IMG/VR virus record: IMGVR_UViG_3300017739_000072
Coordinates: 1-29,396 of that record
From: a virus
Reading direction: 5' to 3' (one strand)
DNA: 29,396 nucleotides
Shown here: one piece after another, positions 11,523 through 20,500 of the stretch
How the letters are laid out: each line of letters opens with the position of its first letter
Position numbering within the stretch: position 1 is the stretch's first letter
Notes under the pieces: model-generated
Told to the model about the DNA's origin: nothing
Seen by the model: only the letters and a program-made list of their open reading frames with translations
The model's database searches: none
Program-made: the position numbers and the translations under genes

Positions 11523-12454
11523 TATTTATCTTTTTTTATTAGTTTTATTTCTGTTATTAAATCTTCTTTGAGTATGTTCAAAAACTTAAGAAGCTCTTTC
11601 TCATCTAACTCATTTTTGTAGCCACCACCACCGTGTCTTCTACCACACATCCAAGAGCCATCAGGCATCTTATGTTCATATCCATCAGGACATCTAGAGT
11701 TTTTTCTAGTATGTTGTGCATTATCAGCTTCTTTCATAGCTTTCTTCTGAGGATGTTTTTCAGGTAGTAAATCAGTATCGTGTATGCCACCTTGAAATCT
11801 ACCTTTACGCATCACAAAAAGCCAAGAATTTACACGAGCATATGCCCATTGCTCTGCAGATTTTACATTTGGTCTAACGGATTGTCGATTTGTTCTGTAA
11901 GCACCGATACCCCTGTCAAACACTTTTTCCAACTTCTTGTAAGTTACTCTTGGATTCCAATCAACCTTTAAGTCCTTTACATCTTCATTGTGCTTTTCAA
12001 CCTTACCCTCTAAACCTTTCTTAACTGTTGGAGTAACATTTTTCATATTATCTTTTCTACCTTCTAGTTTTTTAGTTAACTCTAATATTACATCTTTCAT
12101 TCCCTGTACTCCTAAGTTTCCAATCACACCCCACTTTATTTGTGCTACAACACCTGCTACATTTGACAAGTTCGGCTCTGCATCACCTTTAAACTTTTGA
12201 CCATCTCTAAAATGTCTTTTAGCCCAACTCTCTCTTTCTTTTATCCAAGCTCTTATAGATTCAGTATCTTCACCTTTTCTTGCTCTACCCCAAAGCATAA
12301 ATGCATCATTACCACGAATGTTACCACCTGCTTTCCATATCTTTGGCTGCTGTTCTTTTAAGTTCTTTGCAAACTCATAAGGAAACTGCTTTTCCTCACT
12401 ATTACGCAAAGTAATCTTTTTGTCATCACCTTTTTTTGGAAAGTTTGTAGCCAT
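11522..12454 (-). CDS. DUF5824 domain phage protein, 310 aa
   Basis: Two segments are recognisable. The first (residues about 38-84: IWKAGGNIRGNDAFMLWGRA then RAWIKERESWAKRH) resembles a domain found in phage structural operons. The second (about 171-232: LEKVFDRGIGAYRTNRQSVR then QWAYARVNSWLFVMR and DTDLLPEKHP) is the DUF5824 signature. A short CPDGYEHKMPDGSWMC motif near residue 255 may bind a metal. DUF5824 proteins occur in capsid modules of large phages with unknown role. TAATG overlaps link it to both neighbours. Confidence 0.75.
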   Translation of the reverse strand: MATNFPKKGDDKKITLRNSEEKQFPYEFAKNLKEQQPKIWKAGGNIRGNDAFMLWGRARKGEDTESIRAWIKERESWAKRHFRDGQKFKGDAEPNLSNVAGVVAQIKWGVIGNLGVQGMKDVILELTKKLEGRKDNMKNVTPTVKKGLEGKVEKHNEDVKDLKVDWNPRVTYKKLEKVFDRGIGAYRTNRQSVRPNVKSAEQWAYARVNSWLFVMRKGRFQGGIHDTDLLPEKHPQKKAMKEADNAQHTRKNSRCPDGYEHKMPDGSWMCGRRHGGGGYKNELDEKELLKFLNILKEDLITEIKLIKKDK

Positions 12455-12981
12455 TAGTAAAATATTATTCCGTTAAGTTTTGTAGCGTGGTCAACAGTAG
12501 GCATTGACGAATCTCCATCCTGCCCAAACAAAGGATATTTACCTGTTTGGTCTTCGTGTTGTATAAAAGCAATCATATCATCTAGCATTACCTTTGCCTT
12601 TCTATATGTATCTTGCTTCATCTGATTAAACTGCTCTACATTTACAGGATTACTAAATTCTGATATATTAGTAACAAGTCCTGCAGATGTTGTGTTATAC
12701 TGTATCTCGTTCATAACTTCAAATCTTACAAACCAACATAGTGCAGGTTTTAAGAAAACATTTAATAATGTAGAATTATCAGTTGTAAGAGTGCCATTGT
12801 GCCTTTGTATTTTAAGTTCTTCATAAAAGTCTAATCCAAGTTCAGGCTTTATATGAGCTAACTCTGCAATATCTAATATGCTATTACTAATCAAAGCTGT
12901 ATCTGTAGCTTGATTTGTGAAAGAGTTTTGTATTACTTCTGATGCAGTAACAAAATTATTTAAGTTTCTTACATTAGCCAT
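12454..12981 (-). CDS. Head-tail adaptor-like protein (DUF6712-like), 175 aa
   Basis: The N-terminal helices (NNFVTASEVIQNSFTNQATD, then ISNSILDIAELAHIKPELG and LDFYEELKIQ) follow the pattern of gp6-like or DUF6712 neck adaptors, which bind beneath the portal. The middle has a helical LKPALCWFVRFEVMNEI and a long C-terminal helix. It follows the portal by 1 base, the usual place for an adaptor. Confidence is moderate because these families are divergent. Confidence 0.65.
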   Translation of the reverse strand: MANVRNLNNFVTASEVIQNSFTNQATDTALISNSILDIAELAHIKPELGLDFYEELKIQRHNGTLTTDNSTLLNVFLKPALCWFVRFEVMNEIQYNTTSAGLVTNISEFSNPVNVEQFNQMKQDTYRKAKVMLDDMIAFIQHEDQTGKYPLFGQDGDSSMPTVDHATKLNGIIFY

Positions 12982-12982
12982 A

Positions 12983-14275
12983 TTAGTTTCTTGTTATAGT
13001 TTCTTCTTTCTCTACTCTAATCAGTTGTCTGTCTGCTAGTAACATATCACCATCATCTAGCTTAGCTAAATCTTTGTGCAACATAGCTCTTTGCTCGTTT
13101 ATAGTAAGAACTTGTTTTGGGTCTATGTCAGACAAGAATGATATTGGTGGCTCATATATTACAGTTAAATCTTCTGCATCTATACCTAGCTCTTTGTTTA
13201 TCACTCTTTTTATTGGCTCTAACAATATGTTAGTTGTGTCTTTGATTACTGTTGACATAGCTAATTCATAAGCTATTCTAATCTCACTACCTGTGTTGTT
13301 CATCTTTCCTGAAGAAACAATACCACTTAACGCAGGTTGCCATCTGTGAGCAGTAATTATATTTTGGTCAGTTAGCTTTTGTAAATCTAAGAAGTCACCA
13401 TCTTCTTTGTTGTTAAGAATCTGAACATCAGTACCTCTACTTTCATCTGCGTTCTTAACTAAGAATAATATCTTAGAGTTATTACCACTACCTGTTAAAG
13501 TGTCCTTAGCAGTTTCTACAAACTTTTCTGCTTCAGCTTCACCAAAGTCACCATTTACAGTTACAATAGCAGAAGGACTAAATCCATTTTTAAAGTTTGT
13601 ATGATTAAACTTGCCAATTTCAAAATCTATTGCAATGTGTTCTAAGGCAGCTACATAGTCAGGTAAACCATAGAAGCTAAATGTACTTTCATAGTCCTTG
13701 TAGTGTATCACAAAACTACTATTAGACATATTAGGATAAATAGGAATAACCTGCTTCTTTTCAGGATTTCTCTTATAGTTATCCCAATCAGGATGAAAGC
13801 AAATACTTTTCTTGTTTTTGCTAACTCTGGCAGTAGCAGCATCTTTATGATAAAAGTTAATACCACCATCATAGACAACACCTTCTAGGTAGGCGTTACC
13901 ATATGTATAGTAATCATCTGCTAGTTTCTTAAAACAATCCTTAAGAGATTCTCCGTTAGCATTTACATCAGAGATGAACTCTGCTAACCTATCGTTTTCT
14001 GTCTTAAATCCACTACCTGTTGTAAAAGTAGTTTTCTGTGCAAGTACAGAACGGTGTGTTGAAGAATGTCTTTTTAAATCTGCTAAATATTGTGGGAAAA
14101 GATTGTCTTTTCCAAACGGTATATATTCTTCTCTTACCCTATCTATTTGCTTTACCTCTCTATCTACATTAGGTGTACTAATGTTTACGAAAGCATATTT
14201 AGTATTAAAACTACTCTTTGTCTGAACTGTCTTTACTTGACTTCTTTTTGCCTTTTGTTTTCTTTGGTGCTGCAT
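12983..14275 (-). CDS. Phage portal protein, PBSX/HK97-like, 430 aa
   Basis: Portal signatures include KDNLFPQYLADLKRHSSTHR near residues 56-75, DDYYTYGNAYLEGV, FYGLPDYVAALEHIAIDFEI and the FNHTNFKNGFSPSAIVTVNG stretch (about 228-247). This segment is typical of PBSX-family portals. The length fits. The protein forms the dodecameric DNA channel at one capsid vertex. The start overlaps the preceding small gene by 65 bases, unusually long for this genome, yet there is no alternative internal Met before residue 180. It is followed by the adaptor gene. Confidence 0.85.
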   Translation of the reverse strand: MQHQRKQKAKRSQVKTVQTKSSFNTKYAFVNISTPNVDREVKQIDRVREEYIPFGKDNLFPQYLADLKRHSSTHRSVLAQKTTFTTGSGFKTENDRLAEFISDVNANGESLKDCFKKLADDYYTYGNAYLEGVVYDGGINFYHKDAATARVSKNKKSICFHPDWDNYKRNPEKKQVIPIYPNMSNSSFVIHYKDYESTFSFYGLPDYVAALEHIAIDFEIGKFNHTNFKNGFSPSAIVTVNGDFGEAEAEKFVETAKDTLTGSGNNSKILFLVKNADESRGTDVQILNNKEDGDFLDLQKLTDQNIITAHRWQPALSGIVSSGKMNNTGSEIRIAYELAMSTVIKDTTNILLEPIKRVINKELGIDAEDLTVIYEPPISFLSDIDPKQVLTINEQRAMLHKDLAKLDDGDMLLADRQLIRVEKEETITRN

Positions 14276-14411
14276 CTTCTACAAATTCTATGTGTTTTGT
14301 GTGACCAAGTTCATAGGCTTTTTTAAGTTCTTCCTGTGTGGCATCTGCCCACATAAAGCCTTTCATATTATTGAAACGAGCCTCACCTTTTTTTACTTTT
14401 GCTTTATACAT
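14211..14411 (-). CDS. Small structural-module protein with basic tail, 66 aa
   Basis: Residues 1-45 (MYKAKVKKGEARFNNMKGFM, WADATQEELKKAYELGHTKH) form a short domain that I recall in Bacteroidota phage structural operons. The tail (KKTKGKKKSSKDSSDKE) is lysine-rich and lies in DNA shared with the portal start. The gene begins 29 bases after the hairpin at 14440-14457. Function unknown. Confidence 0.6.
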   Translation of the reverse strand: MYKAKVKKGEARFNNMKGFMWADATQEELKKAYELGHTKHIEFVEDAAPKKTKGKKKSSKDSSDKE

Positions 14412-14439
14412 ATTGCAATATATTAAAAAAATACATAGC

Positions 14440-14457
14440 TAGGGGCAAATGCCCCTA
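14440..14457 (-). terminator. Strong hairpin, probable attenuator/terminator after the tube-like gene
   Basis: TAGGGGC (14440-14446) and GCCCCTA (14451-14457) form a perfect 7-bp GC-rich stem with a 4-base loop in the 70-base gap between genes. On the minus strand TATTTTTTTAA follows about 10 bases later. It may reduce read-through or protect the 3' end of the upstream transcript. Confidence 0.6.
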
Positions 14458-14481
14458 ACTTGTGTATCTTAATTACTATAA

Positions 14482-15042
14482 TTATGCTATAGAGTATGAG
14501 CCATCAGAAGCATCAATAGTTACAGCAGGAGTAAGTAAGTATGGTAACTCACCTGACATAGCTGTAAATGTTAATGTAACTCCGTTCTCATCACCTAAAG
14601 CAGCACCTGTTGCAGCTTCAACACCTGATAGTCTAGCATACATTTGGTCATTTGAAATATCTCCTGTAAGAGAATACTTGTTAGATAGACCAACTACATA
14701 AGTAACATCATTGAAGTCAGTAGCGAAAACAACTAAGTTCTCATTACTTAAAGTATCAATAGCAGACATATGTGCATCAGACATATTTGGTATATAAGCA
14801 GAAATAGTGTGTTCAAACATAATTGTTCCACCCTCTTTTGTTCCTGAGCTAGTTAGTGAGCCTGTACCTTGCTTAAGTTCAAATAACTTAACATTTGCTT
14901 CTGTGATAGTAGATATCGTGTGATTTGCAGCAGAGTCAAAAGCTACTGAACTAATATCAGAAAACAAGCAAACACCCAAGTGCTTTAGACCACCTCTCCT
15001 TTCCAAGTCGGAGTGAACAACGCTAATTTTTTCTATTGCCAT
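14482..15042 (-). CDS. Structural protein, possible tail tube, 186 aa
   Basis: The sequence has an alternating strand pattern and conserved-looking phrases (MFEHTISAYIPNMSDAHMSA, NLVVFATDFNDVTYVVGLSN, YARLSGVEAATGAALGDENG, VTLTFTAMSGELPY). These resemble tube or decoration proteins of Bacteroidota phages. It directly follows the major capsid gene and is bracketed by two strong hairpins, an arrangement consistent with an abundant virion protein. Tail tube and head decoration are both possible. Confidence 0.6.
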   Translation of the reverse strand: MAIEKISVVHSDLERRGGLKHLGVCLFSDISSVAFDSAANHTISTITEANVKLFELKQGTGSLTSSGTKEGGTIMFEHTISAYIPNMSDAHMSAIDTLSNENLVVFATDFNDVTYVVGLSNKYSLTGDISNDQMYARLSGVEAATGAALGDENGVTLTFTAMSGELPYLLTPAVTIDASDGSYSIA

Positions 15043-15072
15043 TTTATTTTGGTTTTATTGTGTTAAAAATTA

Positions 15073-15098
15073 TTAGGGGGAGTATTTCATCCCCCTAA
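15073..15098 (-). terminator. Strong hairpin after the major capsid gene
   Basis: TTAGGGGG (15073-15080) and CCCCCTAA (15091-15098) form a perfect 8-bp stem with a 10-base loop, followed on the minus strand by TAATTTTTAAC. It starts 5 bases beyond the stop of the capsid gene. It may be a weak terminator or an mRNA-stabilising structure. Confidence 0.6.
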
Positions 15099-15102
15099 AT
15101 TA

Positions 15103-16122
15103 TTATGCCATATTATCAGGCGTATAGTAAGCAGCTAATTTAGCATCTTTCAAAGCTACAGCTACAGAGTAAGCTACTCTAAAACGATACTCTTTGTTAT
15201 CGTTAGAATACCATTGCTCTACAGAGTTTTCGTTGAAGTCAGTAGCAACAACAAAAGCATCTTTAGTAGTTAACATAGCTCTGTGAGTTTCAGCAGCATT
15301 AGAAGCACCGTTAATGTTTGCAACATTAGAAGCGATAGCCACATCCCAATCTCTACGAACAATAATAGGAATACCTCTATAAGTAAGGCTTTGAACACCA
15401 TTAACCATAGCTCCATATCCTGCAGCAGCAAAACTAGAAGATTCTAAGTTTGTAGCCATATAATCATCTGCTACATCACCTGAAACAAAGTAAACGTGAT
15501 TTCCTGCTTCTAACAATTCAGGAGAAGCAATATCGTAAAGACCTTTAAGAATATCTAAACCACGACCTGCAACTAAAGCTGCATCAGTTGGTTGTTCAGT
15601 AGCTAAAGTTCCACGATTTAATTTGTTAGCAGTTACATTGAAAGCTGCATCAAATAAACCATCATATTGGTCAAAACCACCTGTACCACCTGCAGCACTA
15701 GATAACCACAACTGCTTGTTGAAGTCAGACTTAACGCCTTGTCCGATAAGGTCTAATAAAATATTTTTTACAACAGTTCCATCAACATTATCAAATTCGT
15801 GACCACCTCTCATAAGTTGTCCTTTGATTTTGTTGTATAAAGCGTTACCTGCAAACGCAACCTCTGCTTCTCTACGAACAGGAGTTATTGTTACAGTATC
15901 ACCTATTTCACCTGCTGCTCCTGAGAAAGCCCCAAGAGGAGCAAGAGCTCCTGTAATTCCACCTAATTGCTTAAACTTATCAATAACGATAGTTCCTGCT
16001 ACATTAGGCATTACATCCATATAAGACATATAGTCTTGCCCCATAAATAGAGGCTCAATTATTGATTTACTTACATCATATTTTTCGATGTTAGGTAAAT
16101 TTGCACTTGTTAAAGTCGCCAT
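15103..16122 (-). CDS. Major capsid protein, 339 aa
   Basis: The length, composition and gene position identify it. It is Ala/Gly-rich, begins MATLTSANLPNIEKYDVSKS, has an FVVATDFNENSVEQWYSNDN region near the C-terminus and follows a ClpP-type prohead protease. The VYFVSGDVADDYMATNL and SLTYRGIPIIVRRDW stretches resemble capsid proteins of flavobacterial phages with the HK97 fold. It is followed by a hairpin that could allow separate control of its abundance. Confidence 0.8.
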   Translation of the reverse strand: MATLTSANLPNIEKYDVSKSIIEPLFMGQDYMSYMDVMPNVAGTIVIDKFKQLGGITGALAPLGAFSGAAGEIGDTVTITPVRREAEVAFAGNALYNKIKGQLMRGGHEFDNVDGTVVKNILLDLIGQGVKSDFNKQLWLSSAAGGTGGFDQYDGLFDAAFNVTANKLNRGTLATEQPTDAALVAGRGLDILKGLYDIASPELLEAGNHVYFVSGDVADDYMATNLESSSFAAAGYGAMVNGVQSLTYRGIPIIVRRDWDVAIASNVANINGASNAAETHRAMLTTKDAFVVATDFNENSVEQWYSNDNKEYRFRVAYSVAVALKDAKLAAYYTPDNMA

Positions 16123-16136
16123 AGTTTTTTAATTTA

Positions 16137-17129
16137 TTATTTTAATAATGATTTTGCAAATACATCCCATTCATTAACTACAACATCTGCTTCGTTAATT
16201 GCAGGGTCATTATCTGCCTCTACTTTAGTTTCTGTAGCGTTTAGCTTCGCTAATTCAGCTTCTAATTCAGACACCTTGTTTTCTAATTCAGAGATAGAAA
16301 CCTCTTTGTCAGAAATGATGCTTGATAGTTCTTCTTTCTCGTTTGACAAGTCTGTAAGTTTGTTTACAACTTCCTCGTTATCAGAAAGAACAACGGAAAC
16401 TTCCTCATTAGCAGGGGCTTCAGCTACGCCTTCTCCCTTCACAGCGTTAATGATTTCTTCCTTAACACCGTTAAACCAATTTTTCAATTCGTCAGTCATT
16501 TTCGTTTTCTTAATATTACTAATTAGTTCCAATCTATTTTTAACTTCTTTTTCATCTACATTGGTAAACTTTGAAAAGTTAAAACTAGCAGCTACTTTGA
16601 TAGGCTCTGTTATAGTATCTATAAAACCCATCTCTTTAGCCTCTTGACTTGTCAGCCAAGTCTCTTTATCCATCATATCCGATATTGTCTCATCTGAAAG
16701 TTGAGTTTTGTTGGAATAGATAGACACAAGCTCTTGCTTGATTTTATCTAGTAAATCGGCAGTCTTACGCATATCATCTGCACCACCTGCAGACTTACCA
16801 AAAGGATTGTGTATCATAAAGAAACCATTTTCTGCCATCTCTATATTATCACCTGCTAAGGCAATAATACTAGCTATTGATGCAGATAGTCCTTCAATTT
16901 TAACATTGACATATCCTCTGTGTGAACGCAAAACATTGTAAATTGCAAGGCCATCAAAAACACTACCACCTACGGAGTTCATTCTGATGTTTATATCCTT
17001 GTCACCTGCCGACTTTAAGTCGTCTATAAATCTTTTTGCAGAAGTACCGTAATCACCTATCTCATCATAGATAGATATCTCAACAGTTGCACTTTCTGCT
17101 TCATTCTGAAATTCGTACCAATTATTCAT
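16137..17129 (-). CDS. ClpP-like prohead protease with scaffold-like C-terminus, 330 aa
   Basis: The first 180 residues match S14 head-maturation proteases: EISIYDEIGDYG, MNSVGGSVFDGLAIYNVLR, the nucleophile Ser84 in GLSASIAS and His107 in FMIHNP, with an Asp candidate in the TADLLDKIKQEL to WLTSQEAKEMGFID region. The remaining 150 residues are acidic and coiled-coil (SNEKEELSSIISDKEVSISE), like a fused scaffold, and end in a short hydrophobic tail. It would process scaffold and capsid during head maturation. It lies 14 bases upstream of the capsid gene. Confidence 0.9.
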   Translation of the reverse strand: MNNWYEFQNEAESATVEISIYDEIGDYGTSAKRFIDDLKSAGDKDINIRMNSVGGSVFDGLAIYNVLRSHRGYVNVKIEGLSASIASIIALAGDNIEMAENGFFMIHNPFGKSAGGADDMRKTADLLDKIKQELVSIYSNKTQLSDETISDMMDKETWLTSQEAKEMGFIDTITEPIKVAASFNFSKFTNVDEKEVKNRLELISNIKKTKMTDELKNWFNGVKEEIINAVKGEGVAEAPANEEVSVVLSDNEEVVNKLTDLSNEKEELSSIISDKEVSISELENKVSELEAELAKLNATETKVEADNDPAINEADVVVNEWDVFAKSLLK

Positions 17130-17133
17130 TTTG

Positions 17134-17141
17134 CAAATGTA
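17134..17141 (-). promoter_or_regulatory. Possible -7 box (TACATTTG) immediately before the protease start
   Basis: TACATTTG on the minus strand matches TAnnTTTG, ending 5 bases before ATG 17129, but no TTTG lies at the -33 distance. If used, the mRNA would be nearly leaderless. Confidence 0.25.
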
Positions 17142-17172
17142 ATTATATCAATAATAGGTCTTTAGAAAAAGT

Positions 17173-17499
17173 TTACAAATTCTTTCTAATATTTGTTTTT
17201 GTTAAAAAATTATACTTAGTTTTATATAAAATATTCTGTACTGTTCTTTCCGAAATATCGTATTTAATACCTAAGTCAATCATAGTTACACAAATCTTAC
17301 CATCATTCCTTTTCAAGAAATCAGCGTAATCTTTTATAATCATATAATCTCGTAATCTTCTAGGCTCTATCAGGCCTTTCTCTGCTAGGAACATTAAAAC
17401 ATCTTTTATTCCTGCTTCTTCAGAATGTCTATTTTTGATATCTACATAAGCACTTTCGACAAATTCCTTGACAATAGTAAGCTTATTATTTTTTATCAT
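17173..17499 (-). CDS. Mor-like or terminase-small-like HTH protein, 108 aa
   Basis: An N-terminal helical part (AGIKDVLMFLAEKGLIEPRR) precedes a C-terminal HTH (CVTMIDLGIKYDISERTVQN, ILYK). The LGIKYDISERTVQNIL turn is a clear recognition-helix pattern, like Mor/C-type activators. Its place between the tape-measure and the protease gene is unusual for a regulator. It could control the head genes downstream. A divergent small terminase is an alternative I cannot exclude. Confidence 0.6.
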   Translation of the reverse strand: MIKNNKLTIVKEFVESAYVDIKNRHSEEAGIKDVLMFLAEKGLIEPRRLRDYMIIKDYADFLKRNDGKICVTMIDLGIKYDISERTVQNILYKTKYNFLTKTNIRKNL

Positions 17500-17565
17500 A
17501 TCGCAATATATTCTTTTACAAAAACTATATAATTTTATTAAAAATTATTTATCAACAATCTGTTG

Positions 17566-20500
17566 TTAAAACGAAGCTTGGCTTTCTAAAGACGAAACTC
17601 TGTTCTGTGTTGAGGTAACATCACTCTCCACCATTACAACCTTTTGTTTTAAATTACCACCTGAAACCATCTGTTGTATGTTTGCTAGTTCTCCACCCAT
17701 AGCAAATTTCTCACCTGATGATATCAATCCACCATCTGCAAACTTTACACCATTACCGTTGTAAGAGTTTATAGCCGATAGTATAGGTCTAAATCTAGAG
17801 GTTGACCTTTTGTTTATTATAGCCTCACCACCTTCTGCTTCGTGTATTCTGCCACCTACTGCAAACTTAACACCACCACTAGCGTGTGAACGACCTCTAA
17901 ACATACCACCCTTTGTTAGACCACCCTTAGCAAATCTAACTTCTTCACCCACTTCATCTACATTACCACCACCACCAAGTCCAAATAGATTTAAAGATTT
18001 TGATAGTAATGCAACAACAGCAGCGATAGCAGCAATATTAAATGGTGGTGGAATGGATGTACCTGCGTTAGCAGCAGATTCTCCTGCTTTTGCAAATGCA
18101 GACTTGATTGTAGCAATTATACCACCCTCTTTTGTTTTTATATTTAATTGCTCTGCTAAAGTAGCTATGGAAGTTGCAACAGAAGCAGCTTGTTGTAGTT
18201 TTGTTCCTATCTGAACAAGCTTGTTGTTTTCTCCCATAATACCACCTAGTTCAATCATAGAGCCACCCAAATCATTTACATCTGATATTCTTTGTGCTAT
18301 TATTTCTTTTGATAATTCTGCATCAGTTAGCTCTAGTTGTCTTTGCTCAGATAAAAGCTGTTTCATCATTTCAAAATCACCTACAAATATATCTTTCTTT
18401 GCATCAATAAAATTTTTCTCCAACTCAAGTAGCTTTGCCTTATGCTCTACCTCTGTTATAAGGTTGTCAGCTAATTCCATAGCTAAATTATGCTTGTTTG
18501 TGTCAAAAGATTCTTGTGCCATTTGAAGCTTCAAACTTCTATTTTCATTAAGCAAAGCAAGTTCTTGTTTTTGTATTTTTAAATCCTCTTTAAGACCGTT
18601 TTCTCCCATCTTGATATTAAGGTCTTTCATAGTTTCAAGATGCTTTATTTCTTCTTGTATCTGAAGTATTTTTCTGTCACTTTCAAACTTGTATGACTTA
18701 TTACCTATATCAAGTAGTGCCTTAGAGTGTCTTTGAGCTTCTTCTTCTATTTTAGCAGTAATAGCCTTTATTTTCTCATCTTCGCCTGTGCCACCACTTC
18801 CTGTTGCAAACAAATCTCCGATAGAAAGACTTGTAGATTCTCCTCTTTTTAAAATTAAATCCATTATTTTTTGCTGCTCTTTTTCAAAGTAGCCATCTTC
18901 TAATGTATCTAAAAATTGTTGAAGTGTTAATCCTGACTGCTCTAATAAAGCATCTAACATATCAGCATCTGCATAAAGCTCTTGTTCTGTTCCTGAGCCA
19001 AACATTGACATCATAATATCATAAGCAGTACCACCAACATCTTGTGTTAAGAATTGCATAAAAGAACTCATTTCCTCAAGTTGCTTTTTCGATTCTGCTA
19101 TCTTTTTAGGGTCTAATGTAAAATTCTCTCCTAAAGTTTCTTGTATCATATCAGACTGAACAGTTATACTTATAAGCTCTTTGTTGAGGTCGCCAAACGC
19201 TTCTACTAGCATTTTATTTGTCATAGCATCAATAAGACCACCACTACCTGATATAGCTTCTGTTATTTTGTCTATATTGTCTTTTTCATCTATAAGCTCT
19301 AGGTTATGAGTGTTTAAAAGCTTATTGAGAGATGCTATTTCAGACTTTTCTTTTTTTCGTAGTCCGTCAAGTATTTTTCTTGTTGAAGCATTATCTTTCA
19401 ATAATTTTCCTTCTTTATCTGTAAGCTCATTTATTCTTTCTCTAGTTCTAGCTAAAGATTTAAGATTGTTTTCAGCTTCAGCTATACCTTCATTGCTATC
19501 TTTAGTTGCTTTATTGAATCTTGTAGTTAAGCTTTCGGCTTCTTTTAAACCACCTGCATACTTAACCATTTGTGTAATAGCAGTACCTACAAGAACAATA
19601 AAAGCACCTATACCTGTTTTCATTATAGCGACTGTAAAAGCATTTGCAGATGCAGTAAGCAAAGTCATAGCTGTTGTTCCACTAGCTGCTGCCTTAGTTT
19701 TGAGTGCTAAAAATTTAGTATAAGCAATAGTAGCTATAGAAGCAGCTTTTACACCTAAAGTATATAAACCAACTGCTATAGCTAAAGCTTTAATTGTTTT
19801 AGCTATTTTACCAATTCTCTTAATATTTTTCTCACTTGCTAGAGTATTAAATCCTTTAGCAAAAGAATCTACTACTTTTTGCATCCTTTTGCCCAAACCA
19901 TCCATCAATGCTATTCTAAAACCATCAACAGCCGACTTGAATCGTAGGAAAGCACCCTGTAAACTATCACCAACAATCGCAGCCATAGCTTCTGCAGCTC
20001 CTTCTGAATTTCTAAGTTGCTCTGTTAGTATTTCTACGGATTCTGCACTATCTAGCATCCTACCAAAAGCAGCAGCAGTTCTTCTGTCTGTAATACCTAA
20101 AACATCAGAAAGAGCAATACCTGAATCTTTCAACTGCTTTAGTCTTGGTAAAAGTTCATCAACAGAAGAAACAGAGCCACCTAATCTTTTAGAAAGCTTT
20201 GATGTTGGGTCTGCCAATCTTAACAATACATTTCTTAAAGAAGTACCTGCAATAGAAGCCTCAATACCTGCATCCGTAAGGGAAGCCAATATTGCAGTAG
20301 TGCCTTCAATTTCAAAACCTGCCATCTTTGCAATAGGAGCAACCTTAGTCATTGATGTTTGAAACTTCTCAATATCTAAAGCAGAACTTGTAAAAGCAGA
20401 AGCCATAACATCTGCTACTCTTGTTGCTTCACTAGCATCAAGACCAAAACCTCGTATAGCAGACCCCATTACTGTTGCAGTTCTAGCTAAGTCTTCACCT

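Noticed and set aside
16276-16647. Plus-strand 123-codon ORF opposite the protease scaffold tail
   Set aside because: It is an antisense shadow of the coiled-coil coding region with low-complexity Ser/Leu composition.
19310-20362. Long plus-strand ORFs across the tape-measure gene
   Set aside because: They are antisense shadows created by the Ala/Ser-rich codon usage of the tape-measure protein, with no motifs.
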